Assembly: GCA_963696325.1 (NCBI GenBank) | Contig: CAVOJV010000031.1 | Location: 67,487 to 131,486 of the forward strand | Direction: 5' to 3' | Origin: CAVOJV01 sp963696325 | GTDB lineage: Bacteria > Pseudomonadota > Gammaproteobacteria > Competibacterales > Competibacteraceae | DNA: 64,000 nt | In this document: positions 37,849 through 47,097 of the stretch, piece by piece | Position numbering within the stretch: position 1 is the stretch's first letter | Layout of the letters: each line of letters begins with the position of its first letter | The notes under the pieces: generated by a model | What the model was told of the DNA's origin: nothing | Database searches by the model: none | What the model saw: only the letters and a program-made list of their open reading frames with translations | Program-made: the position numbers and the translations under genes

Positions 37849-39387
37849 CTAAAGTGTTTCGTATCTTAGAACTACAATTGCCAGCAGCACACTGGCATTA
37901 AACATTATTAATGTCAGCACAAATATGGAGTTAATTTTATCCAGCAAGGACTCACGCGGTGTGTAAATATGAGGGATTACCGCAAGCAGTGGTAAATTTA
38001 ATTGCTCAGATATTATCATTTCTGATCTAATTTTTTTATCAAACGTTATTTTGATAAAAAGAATGCTGAGCGGTAATACAATACCCAATAATTGACTACC
38101 AATAACAAAATAAAGAAACCGTAACCCGCTCGGCTTGGAAGGCAAGAACGCTGGCGTATAGACTCTCAGGGTGTTACCCTGACTTTTCACGTCCAAACTC
38201 ATCGAAACTCTGGCCTGTTCCTTCCTTTTGATAAGCTCTTGATAAACAGCGAAGTTCACGTCGTAAGTCCTTTGCAGTTCCGCTTGTTTTGTTTGTATCT
38301 CGTTTATCTTATAGCTCATCGCTATCGCTTCTTTTTTCTTTCGCTTTAATCCATCGATTGCATTATTCAATATTAGCATCCTTGATTCGGTTCTATAAAG
38401 TTCGAGTCTTAAATCCTTCGCGATGGGATTAAGCAATGCGGTTTCCTTGGTTTGGTTTTCTTTTTTTATACCAGTGTTATTTTTATCATTCTTTCCTTTA
38501 TTAAGAATCTCTTTTAAATCTTCAATTTGGTGTCTTATTTGTACAATATCCGGATAGTTATCATGATAACTAAGCCTCAGAGTGTCTAATTGTGTTTGTA
38601 AATCAGCAAGACGCTTTACATAGGGATCCTCTAGAGTTAGATATTCTATGACTCCAGATTCGCCGGCTAATTGTTTCTCCAAAGATTCCTTGGTCAATCT
38701 CTTCTCCGCGAGTTCTTTCTCTGCTTCTTCAATTTGGGAAGTAATTCTACTTACATTTTCATTTGGTTCTTTACCCATTCCAGATAGGATAGTAATATTA
38801 GAGTTATGCCATGCCTGTAACTTTTCTTGTGCTTCGGTCAACGCTTGATAATATTGCTGTACTTGTTTATCTATAAACTCATATGCTGAATTACCTTCCT
38901 TAATTTTTAGTTGGTAAATTTCTTGAATATATAAGTCCGCAAGCAGTTGAGCTATTTTCATTGCATTTTTTGGGTTCTTATCTCTATAATCAATTGTTAT
39001 GAAATTTTTTGTCAACGTCGATACTTTTGTTCCTTTTTCAATTTCATCAATTATTTTTTCTTGAATTGATAACGGAAGCTGATGACTGTCAACCAAATAG
39101 TTTTCCAGCACCTTATCCATGATTTTTCTACTGAATATCAACTCTTGAGCGAGTGTTGCGTAGGCGCTGATGTCCGTGGGAACCGCGGTTCCTTCCATTA
39201 AGGGTTTGATGACACTATTATCATCTACAATAATGGTCGAACGTGAGACATAATAATCTTGAGGCCATTTTAATCCTATAGCCAGTATAGTTAAGCTTAT
39301 GATCGTATAAGCTAATACAATAACCCTCTTATGAAGAAAGGCTTCCATTAAAAATGTTCTAATTTTATCCAATAATTCGTCGTTCAT
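37849..39387 (-). CDS. Polysaccharide chain-length determinant (Wzz/GumC type)
   Basis: A 512-residue inner-membrane protein with membrane helices near residues 20-39, about 432-452 and at the C-terminus, and a long periplasmic coiled-coil region between (QLKIKEGNSAYEFIDKQVQQ, SQIEEAEKELAEKRLTKES). The Wzz domain plus conserved PSKPSG before the second helix mark the XrtA-type chain-length family (TIGR03007). It would set exopolysaccharide chain length together with the ATPase-like protein downstream. Confidence 0.88.
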   Translation of the reverse strand: MNDELLDKIRTFLMEAFLHKRVIVLAYTIISLTILAIGLKWPQDYYVSRSTIIVDDNSVIKPLMEGTAVPTDISAYATLAQELIFSRKIMDKVLENYLVDSHQLPLSIQEKIIDEIEKGTKVSTLTKNFITIDYRDKNPKNAMKIAQLLADLYIQEIYQLKIKEGNSAYEFIDKQVQQYYQALTEAQEKLQAWHNSNITILSGMGKEPNENVSRITSQIEEAEKELAEKRLTKESLEKQLAGESGVIEYLTLEDPYVKRLADLQTQLDTLRLSYHDNYPDIVQIRHQIEDLKEILNKGKNDKNNTGIKKENQTKETALLNPIAKDLRLELYRTESRMLILNNAIDGLKRKKKEAIAMSYKINEIQTKQAELQRTYDVNFAVYQELIKRKEQARVSMSLDVKSQGNTLRVYTPAFLPSKPSGLRFLYFVIGSQLLGIVLPLSILFIKITFDKKIRSEMIISEQLNLPLLAVIPHIYTPRESLLDKINSIFVLTLIMFNASVLLAIVVLRYETL

Positions 39388-39563
39388 GCTGTTGTTCTTG
39401 CTAACTCTTTAAGGCGTGATAAAAAGTTCCCAACACGTTTATATTGAGAGGCTTACCTTCATGCTATCGGGAGTCATCGATCGGCGGTTTTGTTATGTTC
39501 ACTCTATTCCATCACTTCTATTAAGTCCTATAAAGCTCCTAAAGTACGATAAAGCACAGAACG

Positions 39564-40202
39564 CTAAAAGAAGCGTTCCGGAACAGTTATAACATCTCCA
39601 GGCTGGACATCGAAATTTGTTTCCAATTCGCCTTTTTTCAGTATTCCATCAAGTTGAATAGAATAGATTTTAACTTTGGAGTCTTTTTTCCTGTAAAGCA
39701 TCGTTCGATCAGGAGCCGCAAACTGGTTAAGCCCCCCGGCCTGCAACACGGCATCAAGTACCGTCATCCCCTGACGGTAAGGCATCGAAGAAGGAGCACG
39801 CACAGCACCCGTTACCCTGACTCGCGTCAAAAATTCGTGACTTTTAAGTTCCGCAACAATCACCGTTACTTGAGGGTCTCGAACATAGACCGCTAGTTTT
39901 TCTTGAATAGCTTTTGCAACTTCAATACTGGTAAGCCCCCCTGCTTGAATATCTCCCGCAAGGGGCACAGAAATTTTACCGTCTGGCCGCACCGGGACTG
40001 TTACCGACAGCTCTGGATTACGCCAAACGCTGACTTGTACACGGTCGTCTATGCCTATTCGATACTCACTACTCAAGGTGGTATCGGACCCTTGTTGATC
40101 AATTGGCTCACTCGTTATCTGATTATTTGATGAACACGCCGCTAGTATCAATATGACCAGTGCGTAAATCGATATCCGGATGCCGTCCTTAACGCTGCTC
40201 AT
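39564..40202 (-). CDS. Polysaccharide export lipoprotein (Wza-like)
   Basis: A 212-residue outer-membrane lipoprotein: signal SIYALVILILAAC with lipobox LAAC, a poly-export domain (YRIGIDDRVQVSVWRNPELS...VRPDGKISVPLAGDIQAGG) and an SLBB domain (VRVTGAVRAPSSMPYRQGMTVLDAVLQAGG). It forms the outer-membrane export pore in relatives. ATG 40202 is chosen because GGGGAAGA precedes it; starts at 40229 or 40235 have no good site. First gene of the EPS run. Confidence 0.9.
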   Translation of the reverse strand: MSSVKDGIRISIYALVILILAACSSNNQITSEPIDQQGSDTTLSSEYRIGIDDRVQVSVWRNPELSVTVPVRPDGKISVPLAGDIQAGGLTSIEVAKAIQEKLAVYVRDPQVTVIVAELKSHEFLTRVRVTGAVRAPSSMPYRQGMTVLDAVLQAGGLNQFAAPDRTMLYRKKDSKVKIYSIQLDGILKKGELETNFDVQPGDVITVPERFF

Positions 40203-40508
40203 TTCTTCCCCATTCTCATAGAGTTTCATCTTCAATAATATCAGTTAGTTGATTTTGGCTAGGTAGATCTCAGTGTTTAGACAGCCTCGTGGCGTTGTTA
40301 AGCCCCGGGTCTATGGGTTAAGCAAGTCAGGCTGCTTGCGGTGGGGCTCATATTTGAAATAGACCGCATCTTACGTTTGCTTGTCAAGTCCGGAATGAGG
40401 TCGGTTCCGTTGGTACCAGGTCAAACAGGTTGCCAGCCTCTGCTTAAGGGTTTTTGTCACAAGTTAAGGATTTTGAGAAGCTGTCAAGCCCCTTCCTAAC
40501 TTACAGCA
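40203..40508. promoter_or_regulatory. Upstream region of the EPS genes, no gene seen
   Basis: About 300 bp between the export gene and the left end of the next insertion element. It should contain the EPS promoter, but I could not identify a convincing -10/-35 pair. No protein-coding frame with family features. Confidence 0.35.
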
Positions 40509-42301
40509 ATTCAGAGCGTCCGACCTATTTTGAGTTAACGGGAGCAGGGGAGCCATCACCAGGCGCACCTTTCCTGTTCTCCTCCACCGCCACGGCGTTC
40601 ACTGGGTTGACGTTGAACCAACCGGCGCAGATTGAGATTGTGGGGTTGGGGTGGGATTCACCTCCTTAGAGGGTTTGACGGGTGGCGCCTGGATTGCGGA
40701 GCAGGCGATCTCCTCCCGCCTCAGAGCAAGCGGATTTGGAGGCGTTGTTGGGCCAGCGTGTCGAGAGGGTGACCGCTCAGGTGGCCTTCCAAGAGCAAGG
40801 CCATCATCCGCTGCCACCGGTGCCGGCAGGTCATCTTGCCTTGCAGGTACGTCTGAAAAACGGTGCTGAGGATCATCAACTGGTTGATTAAGTAACTGAT
40901 TTGCAGGCATTGATAGTAGTTTTTCGCGGCCCGCCAGTTGACCCGGGCGTAGTTATGCTCCAGGCCGTAGCCGAGGTGCTTCTGGGTATTGAGGCCTTCA
41001 TTTTCAATCTTCCAGCGCCAGCGGCCGGTCTGGCTGAGCGGGGTGACGGTGGCGGCGGTCACGGCGAGGTTGGTCAGGTGGACAAAGTGGTGTTGGGCCG
41101 GCTTACCGCCGTTGCCGGGCGTGACGATTTCCACGCACTCCAGCCACTGCTGCCGATAGCTGCGATAATCCAGGTCGCTCAGCCACTGAAAGGTTTGCTC
41201 GATGACCGTGCGGCCTTGGTAACGCCGCTCGCTGCGGCAAGGCGCCGGGCTCAGGGTCTGCAACCCCCGCACGTCTTGCCACACGGTGGGCAGATTGCCA
41301 TCATTGAAGGTGATAATAAAGGCCCACCCATACTCGCGGCAGATCGCGAAGAAGGCCTCTGAGGGGTAGATCCCGTCGGCGGTCAGACAGAACGGTAGCC
41401 GGTGAAACTGCCGCTTGAGCTGGGCAGCGAGGCGGTTGAACGCTTTGCGCTCACTATCCTGTTGTTCATAGTCACCCACCGGATTGGCGATCCACTCCGT
41501 CGCCAGCGAGATCACCAACCCGTTGGCGGTGATCAGTTTGGCTTCTAACACCGGATGAAAATAAGTCGTTTTCCCGGTTTTTGAGGTCTGCTGCAGACCG
41601 TGCTCACAGTGCCGCTCGCGAAAGCTCACCACCCCCGTGGCATCGACCGCCAAGACAAACCAGCGCCCGAACAGGCGATACTTATGCAGTACCTTCTTCT
41701 CTAACAGCGTCTTCACCAGCGCGTGTTTGAGCGGTTCCAACGCGGCTTCGGGGAGCCGACACAGCACCCGGTGGACCGTGTCCAGATGCGGCAACCGTAA
41801 CGTGAACAAGCGCCAGTAGTGCTTCCTGAACTTCTCCTCTTCCCACTTATCATTCAAGGCGTTGCGAGAACCTTGCTGAAACACAAACAGAGCAATTCCC
41901 GCCATTAGAATTTCGGCCAGGGTGTAGTCGGATTTCTGCCGACAGTCTTCCAGCTGTCGCACCTGGCCAAACAGGTCTGGAAAAAAATGCTGGATCGTCT
42001 TGAACAATTCGTAGAGGACCACCTGCCCGCGGCTCGGCTGGGCGGCAGCGGCGCGCCGCCGGGCACGGCGCTGGGCTTGCCGCTGAGCCGGGTGGCGCGC
42101 TTTCCTGTGCTGACGGCCCGGAAGGGAGTCAGCAGTACGGTTGTTCATCAGGGTCTCCGGAAAAGTGGAGGGTAAGTACCCGGGAGGATAATCCTGCAGC
42201 GCCGCCACGTAACCTCTCAGCGTCCCCAACAGGCGGAAAAATATTTTTTCGGTATAAGTTTACCCCATTGAATTTAATTATTTTTTATCAACGCTCTGAA
42301 T
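40509..42301 (-). mobile_element. Insertion element with DDE transposase
   Basis: ATTCAGAGCGT at 40509-40519 and its exact complement ACGCTCTGAAT at 42291-42301 form an 11-bp inverted pair on either side of an intact transposase gene. Similarity stops after 11 bases, so the ends are tentative. The right end falls 12 bp from the downstream hydrolase stop. No clear target duplication was found. Confidence 0.5.
40721..42148 (-). CDS. DDE transposase, IS4-like superfamily
   Basis: A 475-residue transposase with an arginine-rich N-terminus and a DDE core: VLAVDATGV (first Asp), LTADGIYPSEAFF (second Asp) and RWKIENEGLNTQKH (Glu with following Lys), the pattern of IS4-like enzymes. The frame is intact, so the element may be active. 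ATG 42148 has GGAGA upstream; a longer in-frame start exists. Family assignment below superfamily level is uncertain. Confidence 0.85.
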   Translation of the reverse strand: MNNRTADSLPGRQHRKARHPAQRQAQRRARRRAAAAQPSRGQVVLYELFKTIQHFFPDLFGQVRQLEDCRQKSDYTLAEILMAGIALFVFQQGSRNALNDKWEEEKFRKHYWRLFTLRLPHLDTVHRVLCRLPEAALEPLKHALVKTLLEKKVLHKYRLFGRWFVLAVDATGVVSFRERHCEHGLQQTSKTGKTTYFHPVLEAKLITANGLVISLATEWIANPVGDYEQQDSERKAFNRLAAQLKRQFHRLPFCLTADGIYPSEAFFAICREYGWAFIITFNDGNLPTVWQDVRGLQTLSPAPCRSERRYQGRTVIEQTFQWLSDLDYRSYRQQWLECVEIVTPGNGGKPAQHHFVHLTNLAVTAATVTPLSQTGRWRWKIENEGLNTQKHLGYGLEHNYARVNWRAAKNYYQCLQISYLINQLMILSTVFQTYLQGKMTCRHRWQRMMALLLEGHLSGHPLDTLAQQRLQIRLL

Positions 42302-42313
42302 CTCTGGGCTTCG

Positions 42314-43255
42314 CTAGCGGCGCGTGTAGCCCGAGAAATCGCCGAATCCCTGGCGTCGCCGCGCCTCAACCAGCGGACGGATTGCCCCGGCGACCAGTTC
42401 AGGCTGATCGACCGGTATCATGTGGGCGCTGTCCTTGGCGATGAGGAAGCGGCTGTTCCTGTAGCGTGCCGCCAGTTCGCGTTGTAACTCGACCCATTGC
42501 TGTTCCACGCGGTCGCCGAAGGTTCCTGCGGGCAGTACGCGCTTGCCGTGCATGATCACCACCAAGGGCAGGTCCGGCTGCGACGGTGCGGTGCGTAACT
42601 CCGCCCCGCTTTTTTCAAAAGATGCCAGCTCGCCGAGAATGGCGCGCAAGGTCTTGCCCTGTAAGCCCAGCAGGTAAGCGAGCGGCTCCAGATCCACCGC
42701 CACGTCGGTCAATAGGTCGGGCCACAGCGATTGCAGCAGGCCCTGCGGATCTATCTCCCGCATGATCTGCCCCCGGAAAATGCTGTTCATCTGGCCCTCA
42801 TTGGGGGTATCCACCAGCACCAACCCGGCCATCTCCTGGGGGTAACGGCTGGCATAGAGGCGCATGTTGTAAACCCCGAAGGAATGCCCGCCAGAATATA
42901 GGGGGGAGAATCCGGCTCGCTCCAGCAGGGTGTGCAGTTCGGCGGCGATGCGGCCGCTGGTGCGCGGGAGGGGGCCGAATAGCTCCAGCCGTAACCGGCA
43001 CGGTCATAGACGCAGGTCTGCGTGGTTTGCGCAAGCTCGGCCTGTACCCGGCTCCAGTCCTTGGATGAACCGCCTAAGCCGGCGTCCAAAATCACCGTCG
43101 GGCGGCCTTTGCCGAGGCAGTGAATATGCAGCTTGTGGCCGCCGACATCCCAACCGGATTCCCGGCGGTCGCTCAGCGGCCGTGGTACCACCCGGCCCAA
43201 CCATCAGCAGAATCAGCGCAATACTGGCAGCCAGCAGGTTCAGGTGTTTTGACAT
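42314..43255 (-). pseudogene. Alpha/beta hydrolase broken by frameshifts
   Basis: Three frames join into one hydrolase: MSKHLNLLAASIALILL as membrane anchor or signal; then WDVGGHKLHIHCLGKG, VILDAGLGGSSKDW, VYDRAGYGWS; then MRLYASRYPQEMAGLVLVDTP and DSAHMIPVDQPELV. Breaks lie near 43,200, 42,970 and 42,885. At the last, one missing C destroys the nucleophile elbow GHSFG. The breaks fall in short runs, so sequencing error is possible, but three in one gene beside an IS also fits decay. Confidence 0.7.
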
Positions 43256-43392
43256 ACGGAACTCGAATTCAGAGTGGACAACTTTAATCGGAGCAACTAT
43301 ATCTGCATCTTGTGAAAACAGCGTCGCCTTTAGTGCGATAAAAAACAGCTACAATAGCCATCAACTCTACTACATGCCGGAATTCACCCGTG

Positions 43393-43569
43393 ATGCCAAC
43401 GTTCTTACGTAAGTTCATCGGCTTGATAATCCTTATAGCCACTGTAGGGGCTGCCTACGTGCCAGGCGTTAATTGCCGCATAACCGTGCTGGTGCAACCA
43501 CTGCCTGCTTGCTCACAACGCCCTACCCAAGTGTCCCGTATTATAGCTGCTTCACGCCATGGCGATTAG
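43393..43569 (+). CDS. Small hydrophobic ORF, uncertain
   Basis: A 58-codon frame beginning MPTFLRKFIGLIILIATVGA, with a basic start and one hydrophobic helix, so it could be a small secreted or membrane protein or the 5' end of a gene cut at the block junction. No family recognised. Lies within a 350-bp stretch (43,256-43,605) that otherwise shows nothing clear apart from a CCGAG/CTCGG hairpin at about 43,583. Confidence 0.25.
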   Translation: MPTFLRKFIGLIILIATVGAAYVPGVNCRITVLVQPLPACSQRPTQVSRIIAASRHGD

Positions 43570-43602
43570 CTTCAAGAGACCCTCCGAGTTCCGCTCGGTG
43601 CA

Positions 43603-44868
43603 CAGGAGAACTATGACAAGTATTTTACAGAAAAGGTTCTGAGATATGATTTTTTACTCTCAGGCAACAGTCAGAAAACTGTTGTTTATCCTGCAGGGAT
43701 GAAGGAAGAGCCATTATATGGCGGTTCAAAGCTGAACCTGATTGATAGTTTTAATTCAGGAAATTTTAAATATGAAGTTTTTGATGAAGCAGATAACATT
43801 CTGATTTATTCCAGAGGATTCTGTACACTCTATCAGGAATGGCAGACCACGCCTGAAGCAAAGATCATGGAAAGAAGTTTTTATGAAGTGGCTACAATGC
43901 CTTTCCCTAAAAAAAATCAGGTTTGTTATCAGTCTGCGGGAACGAAATGGCAATTTCACTAAATTATATGAAACAAAAATTGATCCTGCTGACTACTTTA
44001 TAAGAAAAGAGAAACCACTGAATGCGACCTTTACAAAGATCGATAGCGGTGGAGAACCAGACAAATCGGTTGATCTTGCATTTATAGCCGAAGGTTATAA
44101 AGCTGATGAAATGGGCAAATTCAGGGAAGATGTAAAAAAAATGGCTGATGCCCTTTTTGCAGAGGCTCCATTCAGCGATTACAAAGACAAAATCAATGTC
44201 TGGGCCGTTGAGGCCATATCGCATGAATCAGGAACTGATATTCCCGGGGAAAAGATTTATGCTAATACGGCACTGAATTCAAGCTTTTACACATTTGATC
44301 TTGACCGCTACCTGACTACCCATGACATTAAAGCGTGAATGATTATGCAGCAGTTGTTCCTCATGATAATATTATTGTCCTGATAAACAGCAAAAAATAT
44401 GGAGGAGGAGGTGTATATAATTATTATAGCGGAACAACTGCCGGACATCCGGTCTCCCCTAAGGTATTAATTCATGAATTCGGACATGGATTTGCCGGGC
44501 TGGCCGATGAATACTACTCATCATACAGTGGCTTATGAAGAATTTTATCCTCTGAATACAGAACCATGGGAACCGAACATTACAACACTGGTGGACTTTG
44601 AATCAAAATGGAAAAAGACAATCGCAAAAGATACACCTGTTCCAACTCCTGCAGAGGAAAAATATAATAATGTCACAGGATTATTTGAGGGTGGGGGATA
44701 TTCTGCAAAAGGGTATCTATCCGTTCGGAAATGGATTGCCGGATGAAGGGTAATGGCCCGAAAGGATATTGTACTGTCTGCAGGAATGCAATAAAGGAGA
44801 TGATTGAGTTCTACATAGTATTAAACTCTGTGGCACTAGTTTTCTCAGTTCTGTGTAAGAATAAATGA
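43603..44868 (+). CDS. IgA peptidase M64 family protein, 5'-truncated and frameshifted
   Basis: Secreted zinc protease of a family common in Bacteroidota. Frames join as: N-terminal M64 domain (YFTEKVLRYDFLLSGN, GGSKLNLIDSFNSGNFKYEVFDE, FYEVATMPFP), then the catalytic domain (DLAFIAEGYKADEMGKF, PHDNIIVLINSKKYGGGGVYNYY, HEFGHGFAGLADEYY with zinc motif HExxHxxxGxxD), then GGGYSAKG and YCTVCRNAIKEMIEFY. Shifts occur in the A-run near 43,914 and near 44,330, 44,530 and 44,730. The signal peptide and first residues are missing because this block starts here. Confidence 0.8.
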
Positions 44869-44910
44869 CACAGAGGTACCACAGGATCACCTGTTACCCT
44901 ATAAATATTT

Positions 44911-45255
44911 TTATTTGCTCTTTCTGTCAATAACATAGAATAATACAAGACTGAGACCTCCAAAGAAAAATATCATTGCAGGGTAGTTTGCATCCTCATC
45001 AAGGATCCCTGCATTCGACATAATTGCAGCAACAATAATACCTAATGCAATTCCCATAGCAAGCATTCCTATTTTCAGGGTAAATTTACCCCAGTTGATA
45101 CTCCCCTTTTGTCCTTCTTTTCCCGTATTGAAAAGACTTGCATCTGCACCTTTTTCAATAAGGGCCATTCTTTCTTTATTACGGGTTGTATAGTGTACAT
45201 ACATTATACCAAAAACAGTTGCGAAAAATGCGATAAAAGCAATTAATGGTTCCAT
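44911..45255 (-). CDS. Small membrane protein, DUF6249-like
   Basis: A 114-residue protein with a helix at the N-terminus (LIAFIAFFATVFGIMYVHY), a charged linker (RNKERMALIEKGAD) and two more helices. The layout and the RMALIEKG segment resemble DUF6249 proteins of Bacteroidota, whose role is unknown. Intact frame, divergent from the DHOD-hdr-flx run. Confidence 0.65.
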   Translation of the reverse strand: MEPLIAFIAFFATVFGIMYVHYTTRNKERMALIEKGADASLFNTGKEGQKGSINWGKFTLKIGMLAMGIALGIIVAAIMSNAGILDEDANYPAMIFFFGGLSLVLFYVIDRKSK

Positions 45256-45417
45256 AATTTTAATTATTTAGTTAATAACTCTTTTTGTACCTTTAGACAC
45301 AAAATGAAGGAATCTGGTTACAAAAAAATGTAAAAAACACGGAGTCGAGTTGTAAAGCATTGACAGGAAATACTCATTAGAATGATTTAATCAAATTGAA
45401 ACATGTTAAATATCATT

Positions 45418-45446
45418 ATTGATAATCCAATATCTTGTTAAATTTG
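45418..45446 (+). promoter_or_regulatory. Candidate Bacteroidota-type promoter for the DHOD-hdr-flx cluster
   Basis: TAAATTTG (45439-45446) fits the TAnnTTTG -7 element, with ATTG (45418-45421) 17 bases upstream, near the TTTG -33 element. It lies about 20 bp before the first ATG. The match supports the Bacteroidota origin of this block, but the -33 spacing is shorter than usual. Confidence 0.4.
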
Positions 45447-45467
45447 TATTGTTAAAAAAATAACAAT

Positions 45468-46503
45468 ATGATTGATCTATCGTGCAAATACCTGGGATTA
45501 CAATTAAAAAATCCCATAATAGTGGGCAGTTCAGGATTAACATCCTCAATACAAAATCTGAAAACAATAGCCAGATGGGTGCAGGAGCTGTTGTTCTTAA
45601 ATCGATATTTGAAGAACAGATTAAATTTGAAGCTGACAAATTTATTAAATCCGATAATCCGCAGATTCAATCATGGAATGAGGCATTTCAGGGAATTGTC
45701 AGCAAAACTGAATTTTATTATGAAGAGGCTTTCGAATACCTGACCAGTTATGCAAAAGAACATACTCTGAACAATTACCTGTCTCTAATTTCTGAAGCTA
45801 AAAAAGAGATAAGAATTCCGGTTATAGCAAGTATAAATTGCAGCACTCAGTACGACTGGCAATATTTTGCCAGGCGCATTCAGGAAGCCGGAGCCGATGC
45901 ACTTGAACTGAATGTTTACCTGTTGCCTTCTGATTTTGATAAAAGCGGGACTGAAAATGAAAAGGTCTATTTTGATATTATTCAGGAGGTTAAAAAATTC
46001 ATTACAATCCCTGTTTCACTTAAGATCGGTTACTATTTCTCAAGCCTGGCCCAAACTGCTCTTAAGCTATCTGAAACCGGAATTGCAGGATTGACACTTT
46101 TTAACAGACCTTACAATCCGGATATTGATCTGGTAAATCTGCAGATAGATGCAAAAAACATGTTCAGCTCTGAGACTGAATACTCTCACACCCTTCGCTG
46201 GGTTGCTCTTCTGTCGGGCAGAATTAAATTGCGATATTGCTGCATCAACAGGTATTCATAATCATGAAACAGTTATAAAACAATTGCTTGCCGGGGCTGA
46301 TGCAGTTCATATGGTATCGGTATTTTACAAACATCATTTTGATGTATCTGCCACAGATAATAAGTGGTATTGAAACATGGATGACAGAGCATAATTTTAA
46401 AAGTATTTCTGATTTTAAAGGATTATTAAGCAGAAAAAATGTTCATAATCCTGCTTCATATGAACGTGTGCAGTTCCTCCGTCTTTTTTCAAGTGTTGAA
46501 TAA
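45468..46503 (+). CDS. Dihydroorotate-dehydrogenase-like flavoprotein, frameshifted
   Basis: Frames join as MIDLSCKYLGLQLKNPIIVGSSGLT, then GAGAVVLKSIFEEQI, IPVIASINC, GADALELNVYL, IPVSLKIGYYFSS, GIAGLTLFNRP, then CDIAASTGIHNHETVIKQLLAGADAVHMVSV, and ISGIETWMTEHNF. These are the FMN-barrel landmarks of class 1 DHOD-like proteins (also the PreA type). The catalytic Cys/Ser loop matches SINCSTQYDWQYF only loosely, so true pyrimidine function is doubtful. It is first in the cluster, 21 bp before hdrC. Confidence 0.75.
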
Positions 46504-46524
46504 TAATCTTATAACAGAATAAAA

Positions 46525-47086
46525 ATGTCTCATTCCGAACATCATACTGAAAGAAATTCACTGGCATACACCATTGAAAAGAATGTAGAAGTACATGCTC
46601 AGAAATGCTATCAATGCGGCAAATGCTCAGCAGGGTGCCCTGTGGCCGAAGAGATGGATCTGCCGCCAAGCATGGTCATGCGTCTGCTCCAGACTGAAAT
46701 CGCGGAAAATGATGATAAAATACTCCGGTCTCATTCAATATGGCTTTGCGTTACCTGCGAAATGTGCCTGAGCAGATGCCCGATGGAAATTGATATTCCT
46801 TCAATGATGGATTTCCTGAGACAAAAATCGAGGAGTGAAAAGAAAGTAAATAAAAAGGCAAAGAATATTATTGCATTTCATAAATCATTTCTTAATTCAA
46901 TCAGGTTTACAGGCCGGCTTTATGAACTTGGCCTTATCATCGATTATAAACGTCAGTCGCTTAATATGACGCAGGATGTTTCGCTTGCTCCCAGAATGAT
47001 ATCAAGAGGGAAACTTGCACTTCATACCTGATATGATTAAGGACAAGGCTCATATTGCCAGAATATTCAAAAAAACCAGTAAATAA
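46525..47086 (+). CDS. hdrC: Heterodisulfide reductase subunit C-like protein
   Basis: Small iron-sulfur protein with two [4Fe-4S] sites, CYQCGKCSAGCP and CVTCEMCLSRCP, the HdrC pattern. It links HdrA to HdrB. A single shift near 47,025 separates the main frame from the tail IPDMIKDKAHIARIFKK, after which TAA falls at 47,086, 11 bases before hdrB. Confidence 0.88.
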
Positions 47087-47097
47087 AGAGGCAATAA

